From: Gammaproteobacteria bacterium
Lineage (GTDB): Bacteria > Pseudomonadota > Gammaproteobacteria > Pseudomonadales > Pseudohongiellaceae
Length of the DNA stretch: 64,000 bases
Assembly: GCA_030682575.1 (NCBI GenBank)
Contig: JAUXNX010000023.1
Coordinates: forward strand, 124,001 to 188,000
Direction of reading: 5' to 3'
Below the pieces are notes generated by a model. That model was not told the origin of the DNA. It ran no database searches and saw nothing but the letters and a program-made list of their open reading frames with translations. Both the position numbers and the translations under genes were made by a program. Positions 26,996 to 34,687 of the stretch are shown piece by piece. Within the stretch, counting starts at the first letter, position 1, and each line of letters starts with the position of its first letter.

Positions 26996-28207
26996 TTAGT
27001 CGGTCTTTCCCGAATACTGCGGGTTCCCAATCATCACGTCTGCACCCAGAGTGATGCCAGGCTCGAATTCCCAGGGACTGCCGTGGCGGTTCTCTTCCTT
27101 GTAGTCCTGACTCGGAGAAAGTTCTCCGAGACAGCGTGCTGCCTCACGATAGAGGTTCGCTCGATACGATTGTTGTACCAGGGCGCGGGTGTCATCCGCA
27201 TTGATTTCCTTGCCGAGCAACGCGCTGCTCTGCTGCACGATCCATTCAGCGTGAGAACGCCAGGGGAATCCCGCCTGAAATTTCCAGAACACATGAAATT
27301 CCGGAACCTGCACAGGCGCATCGTTCTTGCTGAAGCGGTAGTCGCCGGTCAGCGAAGGCAGCAGCATCTTCTCCGGCAGATTCAAATACTGACGCTGGCT
27401 CATGATTTCCGCGATACGCACGCGCTGCTGCGGTTCCGTCAACAGGCGGCAGGCCTCCATGATGGCCAGCCGCAGGCGCAGATGTGTGGCGGGGTGCAGG
27501 TTGTGCCAGTGTTCGGTCACTCCCAGTACCTTCTCGGGGGCGTTGTTCCATATCTGATAACCACTGGCGGCTACAGTGCCAATGCCCTGTTCCACCGCCA
27601 CCGTACTCCAGGGTTCGCCGACGCAGAAGCCGTCGATGATGCCGCGGGCGAGGCTGTCGCACATCTGCTCCGGCGGTAGAACCAGCAGGCGGATGTCGAC
27701 GTCCGGGTCGATCTGCCCGGCCTGGAACCACAGCCTCAGCAGGAAGGTATGCATGGAGAAGGCGTGCACTGTCGCGAAGGTCAGACGGCTGCCCGGGCCG
27801 CGTTCCTTGATCTGCTCACCGAGTTTTTTCACTACTTCCAGTGCGTCGGGTGCCCGGCCTGGATAGTGCAGGCCAAGACTGTCCCAGAGGCTGTTGGAAA
27901 CCGTGATGGCATTGCCATTCAGGCCAAGCGAGAGGCCTGTCAGCAGATTTCCGCGAATGCCTCCGGCCCCGAAAGTGGTAGTCATTGGCAACGGCGCCAG
28001 CAGATGGGCGGCGTCCAGATCGCCGATTACCAGCTTGTCGCGCAGATTCGCCCAGGACACTTCGCGACGCAGCGTGACGTCCAGTCCGTAGCGGGCGTAG
28101 AGTCCTTCTTCCTTGGCCAGGATCAGCGGCGCGGCATCGGTCAGGCGCATGTAGCCGAGAGAGAGTTGAGTGATTTCAGCCGGTGGCAGGCGCGCTGGGT
28201 CAGACAT
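26996..28207 (-). CDS. nasS: NasS-type nitrate sensor (cytosolic NrtA homologue)
   Basis: A 403-residue NrtA-like binding protein with no signal peptide: the protein opens MSDPARLPPAEITQLSLGYMRLTDAAPLILAKEEGLY, so it stays in the cytoplasm. The motifs ANLRDKLVIGDLDAAHLLAPLPM and GLSLGLNGNAITVSN parallel those of NrtA. NasS binds nitrate or nitrite and, without ligand, holds NasT inactive. The gene follows nasT by three bases, so they are co-transcribed as a regulatory pair, and it is followed by the nrt leader. NrtA relationship is clear; the sensor role follows from the missing signal and the nasT neighbour. Confidence 0.92.
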   Translation of the reverse strand: MSDPARLPPAEITQLSLGYMRLTDAAPLILAKEEGLYARYGLDVTLRREVSWANLRDKLVIGDLDAAHLLAPLPMTTTFGAGGIRGNLLTGLSLGLNGNAITVSNSLWDSLGLHYPGRAPDALEVVKKLGEQIKERGPGSRLTFATVHAFSMHTFLLRLWFQAGQIDPDVDIRLLVLPPEQMCDSLARGIIDGFCVGEPWSTVAVEQGIGTVAASGYQIWNNAPEKVLGVTEHWHNLHPATHLRLRLAIMEACRLLTEPQQRVRIAEIMSQRQYLNLPEKMLLPSLTGDYRFSKNDAPVQVPEFHVFWKFQAGFPWRSHAEWIVQQSSALLGKEINADDTRALVQQSYRANLYREAARCLGELSPSQDYKEENRHGSPWEFEPGITLGADVMIGNPQYSGKTD

Positions 28208-28210
28208 GGG

Positions 28211-28819
28211 CTATTTCCTGATTTCGAGTGCTGAGAGGGTGGCAATGACCGTCTGGGCGACATCACGCAGTCTTTGGTTGTTGTCCATGGCGAGGCGCGT
28301 CAGTAACTGATGCGCCTCGTTTTCGCTGATGCGCTTCTGCAGCATCAACAGGCCCTTGGCCTTCTCGATCAGCGTGCGGTCCTGCAGCTGCGTGCGAGCG
28401 GTGTCCAGTTCCTGACGCAGGCCCTGGAACGACTTGAACTGCGCCATCGCCACCTCGATCACGGGCTTGACCTTGGCAGGGTTGATGCCTTCCATGAGAT
28501 AGGTACTGATGCCCGCCTCGACAGCCTGACGAATGTAGTCCGGATCGTCCTCCTCCGCGAACATCACCATGGCCGTGGGGCTGTGGCGGTTGACAATGGC
28601 AAGACTTTCCAGCACGTCGCGGTCGGGAGATTGCAGGTCGATGAGCACCACGTCCGGCCTGTGCTGCTCGATCTGGAAGAGCAGGCCGGTGGCGGATGAG
28701 ATGACGGAGAGCACCTCAAAGCCAGCGGCCTTGAGGTGCTCTTCAACTGACTGGGCCCTGCTGGGGTGATCGTCAACCAGCATGACCCTGATCGGGGCGT
28801 TCTGTGGAGCGGACTTCAA
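28211..28819 (-). CDS. nasT: NasT, ANTAR-domain transcription antiterminator
   Basis: A 202-residue protein with an N-terminal receiver-like domain (IRVMLVDDHPSRAQSVEEHL; VVLIDLQSPDRD) and a C-terminal ANTAR RNA-binding domain (DRTLIEKAKGLLMLQKRISENEAHQLLTRLAMDNNQRLRDVAQTVI). ANTAR proteins bind leader RNA hairpins and prevent termination. Regulation is by release from NasS in the presence of nitrate, not by phosphorylation. The start is TTG at 28819, with AGGA upstream; the ATG at 28783 would cut off the first strand. Likely targets are the leaders of nrtA and of the porin gene, both of which carry strong terminators. Confidence 0.92.
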   Translation of the reverse strand: MKSAPQNAPIRVMLVDDHPSRAQSVEEHLKAAGFEVLSVISSATGLLFQIEQHRPDVVLIDLQSPDRDVLESLAIVNRHSPTAMVMFAEEDDPDYIRQAVEAGISTYLMEGINPAKVKPVIEVAMAQFKSFQGLRQELDTARTQLQDRTLIEKAKGLLMLQKRISENEAHQLLTRLAMDNNQRLRDVAQTVIATLSALEIRK

Positions 28820-28939
28820 ACTTTGTGTTCCTGTGTATCAGTCTGTCATGTAAATCAGCGGCGCATCTTTCTGGTGCAGAAGTTTTCAGAATCCTGCCAA
28901 TGCACTGTTCTGATGCGCTTTCTCTATTGCTCCACGCAA

Positions 28940-30238
28940 TTAGAATGCCAGATTCACCGTCAGCCACAGCTTGTCCGTGTCCACGGCGAAGCCATCGCTG
29001 TCATAGGTCGCGAATTTTGCTTCGAAGTTCAGGCGCGGGTTGACTATATATCCTGCTACCACGTTGATCTCGCTGCCGTAGTCGGCACTTGTCTCTTCGG
29101 CACCGTAATCATGGTAGGTAACTGACAGATTGGCCTTGCCTACTGGCGCGCTGGCGGTCAGATAGAAGTCCTCAATACCGTTGGCCGGAGTCGCGAGGAA
29201 CATATCCGCGAAACCCTGGTAGCGGTGCAGCGTGGCCAGAGGCGTGGCGAAACCGATGCGCCCGCTGTCGCTGCCCAGCACTTCGTAACCTGCCAGCAGG
29301 GTCACAGCGCCCACTTTCGTGCTGCCTTCCAGCAACAGGTAATCGGTGTCGTAGGAGATCGGGTTGTCACCGTAGTCAGACTGTGCCGCATAGCTCACGT
29401 TGAGTGTGAACGCACCGAATACGCCGGTGTAGTAGAGGCCGTAGCTGATCGAAGATGCCGTCAGTGCATTGTCAAAGTCGAGCGCGTAGATGAACCCGCT
29501 CAAGGTTCCCCAACTCTCCCGGCCGCTGATCAGCAGCGCATGGGAATTGCTGTCGTAGTCGGTGATCTGCGCACTCTTCTTCGATCCCTTGAAGACACGA
29601 TTCACATTCCACAGGTAGCTGTAGTCCACAGTGACGTTGCCGGAGACACGGTTGTAGCTGAATGAGTCCATGGTCTGTTCGTTCTGGCGAAAGCCCACGC
29701 TGCCGAGGAAACGCTGTGTGAGATGGTTGTAGCGTTGTCTGCCGATGGAGGCACTGCTGGTGTCGGAGAGTGCATATTTCACGGTGGCTACATTGATCTC
29801 GGTGCCGACGGGGTCGGCGATCACGGAGTGATTGCCCCGGTATTTGTCGAGCGCGAACGAATCGTAGTCATCGGGGCCGATGGTCAGAATGTTGTCCACT
29901 TCGATGGCAACGCTGAACTTGTTGACGACGGCGCTCTGGAAAGTCAGCCGCGTGCGCAGAGTAGAGGCTGTGGCGTTGTCGAGAGCATTGTCCTGTTCGA
30001 CATCTTCGAATCGGTAACGCATGGCAATGCGCGTCGTGCCGCCGGACACCATGCTTGCGATGTCTTCGGTCAGACTCTGGGCACTGGCCGGTGCGCTGAA
30101 GGCACAGATCAATACGCCGATCGACAATAGCGGAGTGGCCATAGAACAAACGTTGATACCGGGATGAGTCGCGCCCGCGACTCTGTCTGTAACCATGGAA
30201 GCGATCAAGTTGTTGTGATGCTGACGGCCGACTTTCAT
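28940..30238 (-). CDS. Outer-membrane porin of the nitrate locus (alginate-export-like beta-barrel)
   Basis: A 432-residue protein with a signal sequence (LLSIGVLICAFSAPASAQ, cleavage near residue 53) and then alternating beta-strand pattern ending in LWLTVNLAF, the C-terminal Phe typical of outer-membrane barrels. The TRIAMRYRFEDVEQDN, LRTRLTFQSAVV, IGRQRYNH and FRQNEQTMDSF segments resemble alginate-export/OprE-like porins. AGGAG nine bases before the ATG supports a start that leaves about 30 residues before the hydrophobic core. It precedes nasT in the same direction. Its leader carries its own terminator and -24 element, so it appears to be co-regulated with nitrate uptake; nitrate passage is inference. 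Confidence 0.75.
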   Translation of the reverse strand: MKVGRQHHNNLIASMVTDRVAGATHPGINVCSMATPLLSIGVLICAFSAPASAQSLTEDIASMVSGGTTRIAMRYRFEDVEQDNALDNATASTLRTRLTFQSAVVNKFSVAIEVDNILTIGPDDYDSFALDKYRGNHSVIADPVGTEINVATVKYALSDTSSASIGRQRYNHLTQRFLGSVGFRQNEQTMDSFSYNRVSGNVTVDYSYLWNVNRVFKGSKKSAQITDYDSNSHALLISGRESWGTLSGFIYALDFDNALTASSISYGLYYTGVFGAFTLNVSYAAQSDYGDNPISYDTDYLLLEGSTKVGAVTLLAGYEVLGSDSGRIGFATPLATLHRYQGFADMFLATPANGIEDFYLTASAPVGKANLSVTYHDYGAEETSADYGSEINVVAGYIVNPRLNFEAKFATYDSDGFAVDTDKLWLTVNLAF

Positions 30239-30291
30239 TCAGTGTGCTCCTGTAAGTCCTGTTGTAAGTGCTGCAGGGTATGAAATTTTTC

Positions 30292-30327
30292 CCAAAAAAA
30301 AAGCCTGCATCCGGTTAGGGAATGCAG
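30292..30327 (-). terminator. Leader terminator of the porin gene (second NasT-type attenuator)
   Basis: On the minus strand GCCTGCAT (about 30330-30323) pairs with ATGCAGGC (30310-30303) around an 11-base loop, followed by nine T residues (to about 30294). It lies between the -24-like element at 30381-30396 and the porin start at 30238, so it is positioned to attenuate the porin transcript in the same way as the nrt leader. Confidence 0.75.
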
Positions 30328-30380
30328 GCATCGTTGCCCGATTTGAAATTTGGTACTGGAGAGTACTACGCTTAAGACAT

Positions 30381-30396
30381 ATCAGGATTCGTGCCA
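30381..30396 (-). promoter_or_regulatory. Sigma-54-like promoter of the porin gene
   Basis: The minus strand reads TGGCACG-AATC-CTGAT. The -24 block is a perfect TGGCACG; the -12 block keeps the G but has A for C, so this is a weak or imperfect sigma-54 site with correct spacing. Two TGCAC half-sites (30455-30459 and 30472-30476) lie upstream. Beyond it, 30397-30597 holds no recognisable gene. Confidence 0.45.
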
Positions 30397-30597
30397 ATAT
30401 TTTAATTTCTTAAAATACAGCAAGTTATATTTTTCTCCGCGCCCTGATCGTTACTGCACGCGGGTTTTTGCTGCACAACAATGTAGCGAAAACGTGCATC
30501 GCGCTCACAATGCGGGCAGTGTTTGCGGAGCCAGTGGCGTCAGCAACCAGCAGCAACTGATATCGCCATTGACCCAAAGCCCTGTTGGGAAATGTAG

Positions 30598-30644
30598 TTG
30601 GCGCTCTCCGAAGTGTACATCTATACTTGCATCATTCTGTACAT
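30598..30644 (+). promoter_or_regulatory. Promoter and twin TGTACA operators of the Phd-PIN module
   Basis: A -35-like TTGGCG (30598-30603) and -10 TATACT (30622-30627) are 18 bases apart. TGTACAT occurs at 30614-30620, inside the spacer, and at 30638-30644, just before the gene. TGTACA is the core palindrome bound by YefM/Phd-type antitoxins, so this is a likely autoregulated operator. The two centres are 24 bases apart. Confidence 0.6.
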
Positions 30645-30656
30645 GAGGGCGTAACG

Positions 30657-30884
30657 ATGAAACAAGCCACCTTTACTGATGTGCGCAATAACGCCAAGCA
30701 ATACTTCGACATCGTTGAAGCGGGCGAGTCCGTGCGGGTCCTTCGCAACGGCAAGCCTATCGCCGACATCGTTCCCATCATGGCGGATCTGCCATCCTGG
30801 AAGCGGCGCAAAGCGCAACCGCTGGTGCTCAGCGGAGTCGCCGTGAGCACCATGATCATGGATGCCCGCAACGAGGGTATGTAA
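30657..30884 (+). CDS. Phd/YefM-family antitoxin
   Basis: A 75-residue protein with MKQATFTDVRNNAKQYFDIVEAGESVRVLRNGKPIADIVP, the Phd/YefM DNA-binding fold, and a C-terminal tail that should neutralise the toxin. It precedes a PIN-domain gene by 15 bases. Phd antitoxins usually pair with Doc or YoeB, but pairing with PIN (VapC-type) toxins is also common. The ATG at 30657 is used since it starts at the domain boundary. Confidence 0.9.
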   Translation: MKQATFTDVRNNAKQYFDIVEAGESVRVLRNGKPIADIVPIMADLPSWKRRKAQPLVLSGVAVSTMIMDARNEGM

Positions 30885-30899
30885 GGAAGGGACAGGTCA

Positions 30900-31313
30900 A
30901 TGCGTGTTTTCTTCGATTCCTCTGCTTTCGTTAAACGTTATATCAGCGAACCGGGCACAGAAAGTGTACTGGCATGGTGCGATCAGGCAACGGAGATCGT
31001 GTTGTCCGGCATCATCCTGCCCGAGATCATTTCAGCCTTTTGTCGACTGCAACGTGAAACCAGAATTACCCAGACCCAGTATCGCCAACTGAAGTCTCTG
31101 CTTCTGGCCGACATAGAGGATGCCGCACTTGCTGACCTGAGCCCGGAAGTGTTGGCACACGCTATTGCCAATATCGAAACCAATACGCTGCGCGGTATGG
31201 ATGCCATTCACATCGGTAGTGCACTGGCATTGAAAGTCGATGTTTTCTTGTCAGCCGATTCACGCCAACTTGATGCAGCTTCGCGCGCAGGATTGCGGGT
31301 GGAGGCAGTGTAG
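30900..31313 (+). CDS. PIN-domain toxin (VapC-like)
   Basis: A 137-residue PIN ribonuclease. The acidic residues in VFFDSSAFVKRY (Asp), LPEIISAFCRLQ (Glu), LRGMDAIHIGSAL (Asp) and FLSADSRQLDAA (Asp) make the magnesium site. PIN toxins cleave tRNA or other RNA. It is encoded 15 bases after the Phd-type antitoxin, under the same TGTACA-controlled promoter. The sequence is intact. Confidence 0.9.
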   Translation: MRVFFDSSAFVKRYISEPGTESVLAWCDQATEIVLSGIILPEIISAFCRLQRETRITQTQYRQLKSLLLADIEDAALADLSPEVLAHAIANIETNTLRGMDAIHIGSALALKVDVFLSADSRQLDAASRAGLRVEAV

Positions 31314-31363
31314 AGATTTCAGGTCTTCCGGCCGGAAGCAAAAACCACGAACTTCAACTACTC

Positions 31364-31825
31364 ATGACAGGCAATACGATGCTCAACTCAACAAGACTTA
31401 CTCCATTCCACCTCGCCATTCAGGTCCGCAATCTGGAAGAGGCGCGGGACTTCTACGGCAGGAAGATGGGTCTGCCGGAAGGGCGCAGTTCAGATAACTG
31501 GATTGATTTCGATCTGCTCGGGCATCAACTGGTGGTGCATGTGAATCCCGCACTCGGGCCGAACGGCAAGGTCAATCAGATCGGCAATCATGTCGATGGA
31601 CATGGGGTTCCGGTGCCACACTTTGGCGTGGTATTGGAGATGGAGCAGTGGGAGGCGTTTGCGGAACAGGTGAAGACGTTCGTGCCGGAGTTCCTGATCG
31701 AACCCTATATCCGCTTCAAGGGGCAGCCCGGCGAGCAGGCCACGATGTTCTTTCTTGATCCGTCGGGCAATGCGCTGGAGTTCAAGGCGTTCAAGGACAT
31801 CGGCAAGAGCTTGTTCGCGAAATAG
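31364..31825 (+). CDS. VOC-superfamily (glyoxalase-like) protein
   Basis: A 153-residue vicinal-oxygen-chelate protein with FHLAIQVRNLEEARDFYGRKMGLPEGRSS at the N-terminus, then DLLGHQLVVHVN, VPHFGVVLEMEQWEAFAEQV and MFFLDPSGNALEFKAF, the typical H...E metal pattern. Substrate is unknown; family members act as glyoxalases, dioxygenases or resistance proteins. Either ATG (31364 or 31379) could be used. It follows the toxin by 50 bases but is probably independent. Confidence 0.85.
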   Translation: MTGNTMLNSTRLTPFHLAIQVRNLEEARDFYGRKMGLPEGRSSDNWIDFDLLGHQLVVHVNPALGPNGKVNQIGNHVDGHGVPVPHFGVVLEMEQWEAFAEQVKTFVPEFLIEPYIRFKGQPGEQATMFFLDPSGNALEFKAFKDIGKSLFAK

Positions 31826-31886
31826 TGACTGATGATGAGGTACACTGTGCGTCCACGTAATTCACCATGCAGGAGCGAGCAGGAAA

Positions 31887-32810
31887 GTGAAAACAATCAA
31901 AAAATTGCTGGTAGTGCTGGACCCGGACACAGACTCGGACTTCATTGTGCAGCGCGCCAGACTCTTTGCCGAGAAATATCAGGCCAGTGTCCTGCTTTTC
32001 ATGTGCAAGCCCAATGCTCTGAGCCCTGACAGCGTAAACAGTTCTGGCCTTGGCGGACTCTTCTTCAAGAAGCAGCAGAAACTGTTTGTCGAGCATTATG
32101 AGAAATTGCTTCAAGTGCTGCGTGGTGAGTTTGCCGCATCAAAGATCAAGGTTACTGCTGAATTCAGTGCAGCGAGAAATGGATCGGATACCATCTTGAA
32201 GAAAATTCTGGATTACAAACCAGATCTGACCATCAAGAGTATCCAGGAACACAGCACTCTGAAAAATATTCTCATCACCAGCACCGATTGGCATCTGATC
32301 AAACTCAGTCCGTATCCGCTGTTGTTGGTCAAACCCAGGGAATGGGAAGAAGGAGGCAGTATCATTGCTGCCGTAGATCCAATGCATGTCAAGGCGCAGC
32401 AGAACCAGTTGGATCATCTGCTTCTGGAAACCACTGTGCAGATGTCTGCCGCCCTGAATCTTGTCCCCATGGCCTTTCACAGCTATCTGCCGGACCTGGG
32501 AGCATTGTTTCCAAAAGTGCTGGATGCCGAGGACTATATCAAGGAGGTACGGGCGAAGCACCGAACCAAGGTCGAAGAACTGGCGTCCAGTCATGGTATC
32601 GGACTGGAGCATATCATTCTGGCCCGAGGCGATCTGGTGCGCAGCCTCACCCAGAGTATCAAGAAGAACAAGGCCAATGTGCTGGCAATCGGAGCGCTTT
32701 CGCGCAACATGGTGGAACGCGCCATTGTGGGAAGCACAGCCGAGAAGATACTTCACGATACGCCTTGCGATGTTCTGGTCATGAAAAATACTGCAGAGAG
32801 TATGAGCTAG
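31887..32810 (+). CDS. Universal stress protein, tandem UspA domains (UspE-like)
   Basis: A 307-residue protein with two Usp domains. The first begins TIKKLLVVLDPDTDSDFIVQRARLFAEKYQA, the second EGGSIIAAVDPMHVKAQQNQLDHLLLETT and ends with GDLVRSLTQSIKKNKANVLAIGALSRNMVERAIVGSTAEKILHDTPCDVLVMK, where G-x2-G-x9-G-type ATP-binding glycine spacing is partly kept. This layout is like UspE. Start is GTG at 31887 after AGGA. The domains act in stress survival; no partner is nearby. Confidence 0.88.
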   Translation: MKTIKKLLVVLDPDTDSDFIVQRARLFAEKYQASVLLFMCKPNALSPDSVNSSGLGGLFFKKQQKLFVEHYEKLLQVLRGEFAASKIKVTAEFSAARNGSDTILKKILDYKPDLTIKSIQEHSTLKNILITSTDWHLIKLSPYPLLLVKPREWEEGGSIIAAVDPMHVKAQQNQLDHLLLETTVQMSAALNLVPMAFHSYLPDLGALFPKVLDAEDYIKEVRAKHRTKVEELASSHGIGLEHIILARGDLVRSLTQSIKKNKANVLAIGALSRNMVERAIVGSTAEKILHDTPCDVLVMKNTAESMS

Positions 32811-32903
32811 TACTCTCTCGTGTGGAGATGGATTGGTGCCGATTTCCTCGACACCAATCCTCAACGTCTTGTCTGATCACTACACGGATCGGCAAAGAGG
32901 GGA

Positions 32904-34085
32904 TCAATAAACCTCAAACAACCCCGCCGCACCCATGCCGCCACCAATGCACATCGTGCAGATGACATACTTCGCGCCACGGCGTTTGCCTTCGATCAGC
33001 GCGTGGCCCACCATGCGGGCACCGCTCATGCCGTAGGGGTGGCCGATGGAGATCGCGCCACCGTTCACGTTCAGCAGTTCATCAGGGATGCCGAGTTTGT
33101 CGCGGCAATAGATCACCTGTACGGCGAACGCTTCGTTCAATTCCCACAAACCAATGTCATTCATCGTCAGACCGAAACGCTTGAGCAGTTTCGGCACGGC
33201 GAACACGGGGCCGATGCCCATCTCGTCGGGATCGCATCCAGCCACGGCCATGCCGCGATAGGCGCCAAGTGGCTTCAGTCCGCGCTGCTCTGCCAGCTTG
33301 CTGTCCATCAACACGGCGGCAGATGCGCCGTCGGAGAGCTGGCTCGCATTGCCCGCCGTGATGCAGCCGCCTTCGATGACAGGCTTGAGAGATTGCAGTC
33401 CAGCGAGTGTGGTGTCTGCGCGATTGCCTTCGTCCTTGCCGAGCGTGATTTCCTTCATGCTCTGTGCCTTGGTTTCCTTGTCGACGACGATCATGGTGGA
33501 CTTCAGCGGCACAATCTCGGCGTCGAACTTGCCAGCGGCCTGCGCGGCAGCGGTGCGCTGCTGGCTCTGCAGACTGTACTCGTCCTGCGCCTCGCGACTG
33601 ATGTTGTAGCGCTTCGCGACCACTTCCGCTGTTTGCAACATCGGCATGTACGCGTGCGGCGACATGGCGATCACGTTCGGATCGACGGTTCGGAAATTGT
33701 TGCGGTGTTCGTTCTGCACCAGCGAAATCGATTCCAGTCCGGCGCCGATGACGATGGGCATGTTGTCCATGACGATCTGTTTTGCGGCAGTGGCAATCGC
33801 CATCATGCCCGAGGCGCATTGTCTGTCCAGACTCATGCCCGAGACGCTGCTCGGCAATCCGGCGGCCACCCCGGCCAGACGACCGATGTTGTAGCCCGAG
33901 CTGCCCTGCTGCATCGCGCAGCCCATGACGACATCGTCAACTTCATCGGGCGCGATGCCCGCTTTCTGCAGTGCGGCGCGAATGGCATGACCGCCCAGCG
34001 TGGGCGCCTCGGTGTTGTTGAATGCGCCGCGATAGGCTCGGCCTATCGGCGTTCTTGCGGTGGCAACGATGACTGCTTCTTTCAT
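32904..34085 (-). CDS. Acetyl-CoA C-acyltransferase (thiolase)
   Basis: A 393-residue thiolase. [20 protein letters not shown] opens the protein; the active-site Cys is in [15 protein letters not shown], a His in [19 protein letters not shown], and the second Cys in [17 protein letters not shown]. It catalyses reversible condensation or cleavage of beta-ketoacyl-CoA. The ATG at 34085 has GGGAAA ahead of it; an in-frame TTG at 34103 is less likely. It begins 37 bases after the UGSC-type selenoprotein gene in the same direction, so it may belong to that operon. Confidence 0.93.
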   Translation of the reverse strand: MKEAVIVATARTPIGRAYRGAFNNTEAPTLGGHAIRAALQKAGIAPDEVDDVVMGCAMQQGSSGYNIGRLAGVAAGLPSSVSGMSLDRQCASGMMAIATAAKQIVMDNMPIVIGAGLESISLVQNEHRNNFRTVDPNVIAMSPHAYMPMLQTAEVVAKRYNISREAQDEYSLQSQQRTAAAQAAGKFDAEIVPLKSTMIVVDKETKAQSMKEITLGKDEGNRADTTLAGLQSLKPVIEGGCITAGNASQLSDGASAAVLMDSKLAEQRGLKPLGAYRGMAVAGCDPDEMGIGPVFAVPKLLKRFGLTMNDIGLWELNEAFAVQVIYCRDKLGIPDELLNVNGGAISIGHPYGMSGARMVGHALIEGKRRGAKYVICTMCIGGGMGAAGLFEVY

Positions 34086-34122
34086 TGTGTTTCCCTTTTC
34101 CAATGGTTGTATGTGTTGCTGT

Positions 34123-34659
34123 TCAAATGGTTCGCTCGACGATCAGGCCAATAATCCTGTCCATGGCCTGGCGTGCGAGTGTCACCATTTCTGCATCGGT
34201 ACGATCCTGAATGGGATGCTGCACGAAGATGCCGGCGGGCTCGACGCCGAGCGAACGGCTCTGTGCCTTCGCTGCCTCAATGAACTCCGTGGAAGCGACA
34301 AAGCCTCCCGGGATTCCGCGACCTTCGAGGTCCATGATGTCATGCAAACTGCACGACGTGCATGAGCCTCAGTCGGCCAGTCCTTCGATGACGGCGTCAC
34401 ACTCGACACTGATCTGTTGATTCAGTGTCACAGGTGCGACGCGCGTGAAGGTCGGTTTGCTGTAGCGGTTGACCTTGATGTCGAGGCCCAGCGCTAGCAG
34501 TTGTTTCTCCACCTCGTCCAGAAATTCCCTGCCGCGCGGCTTGGAAATATCCAACAGGCCGATGGTCTTGCCCTGCAGGGTCGTCAGTCGTGGCAGCAGC
34601 GCGCGTTCGGGCGGTTGCAGCTCTGACGTCGGATCGAGCAGTGTGATCTGTTCGCTCAT
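34123..34659 (-). CDS. UGSC-family selenoprotein with in-frame TGA (Sec)
   Basis: The minus-strand frame from ATG 34659 (AAGGAG eight bases upstream) runs 96 codons to a TGA at 34371-34369 and then continues in the same frame for 81 more residues to a real TGA at 34125-34123. Around the first TGA the translation is [31 protein letters not shown], the U-G-S-C motif of the UGSC selenoprotein family. Both halves show one continuous domain, ending [19 protein letters not shown]. The protein would have 178 residues with Sec97 and a nearby Cys100, a likely redox pair. A stem-loop follows the TGA. Standard callers would split it in two. Function in the family is not established. Confidence 0.88.
34332..34368 (-). 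promoter_or_regulatory. Candidate bacterial SECIS stem-loop after the Sec TGA
   Basis: Directly after the TGA at 34369-34371 the mRNA can pair TCATGCA with TGCATGA (seven pairs, twelve-base loop with G second), or alternatively TGCAC with GTGCA around GTC. A second small hairpin (GACCT-CGA-AGGTC) follows about 40 bases downstream. bSECIS elements lie just 3' of the UGA inside the coding region and position SelB. The main hairpin starts closer to the UGA than the usual 16-37 bases, so the fit is partial. Confidence 0.4.
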
Positions 34660-34687
34660 TGTTGTGCTCCTTTTTTCAGAATCGTTT

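Noticed and set aside
30292-30330. A terminator for the Phd-PIN module or for a plus-strand transcript
   Set aside because: The poly-T tract lies on the minus strand in the direction of the porin gene, so it belongs to the porin leader.
33003-34154. A 383-codon plus-strand frame opposite the thiolase
   Set aside because: It is a composition shadow of the thiolase; His- and Arg-rich with no domain.
34123-34347. A separate small gene starting at 34347 and a separate 441-base gene ending at 34369
   Set aside because: Both halves read as one protein in one frame across the TGA with a U-G-S-C motif, so splitting them is the expected error for a selenoprotein.
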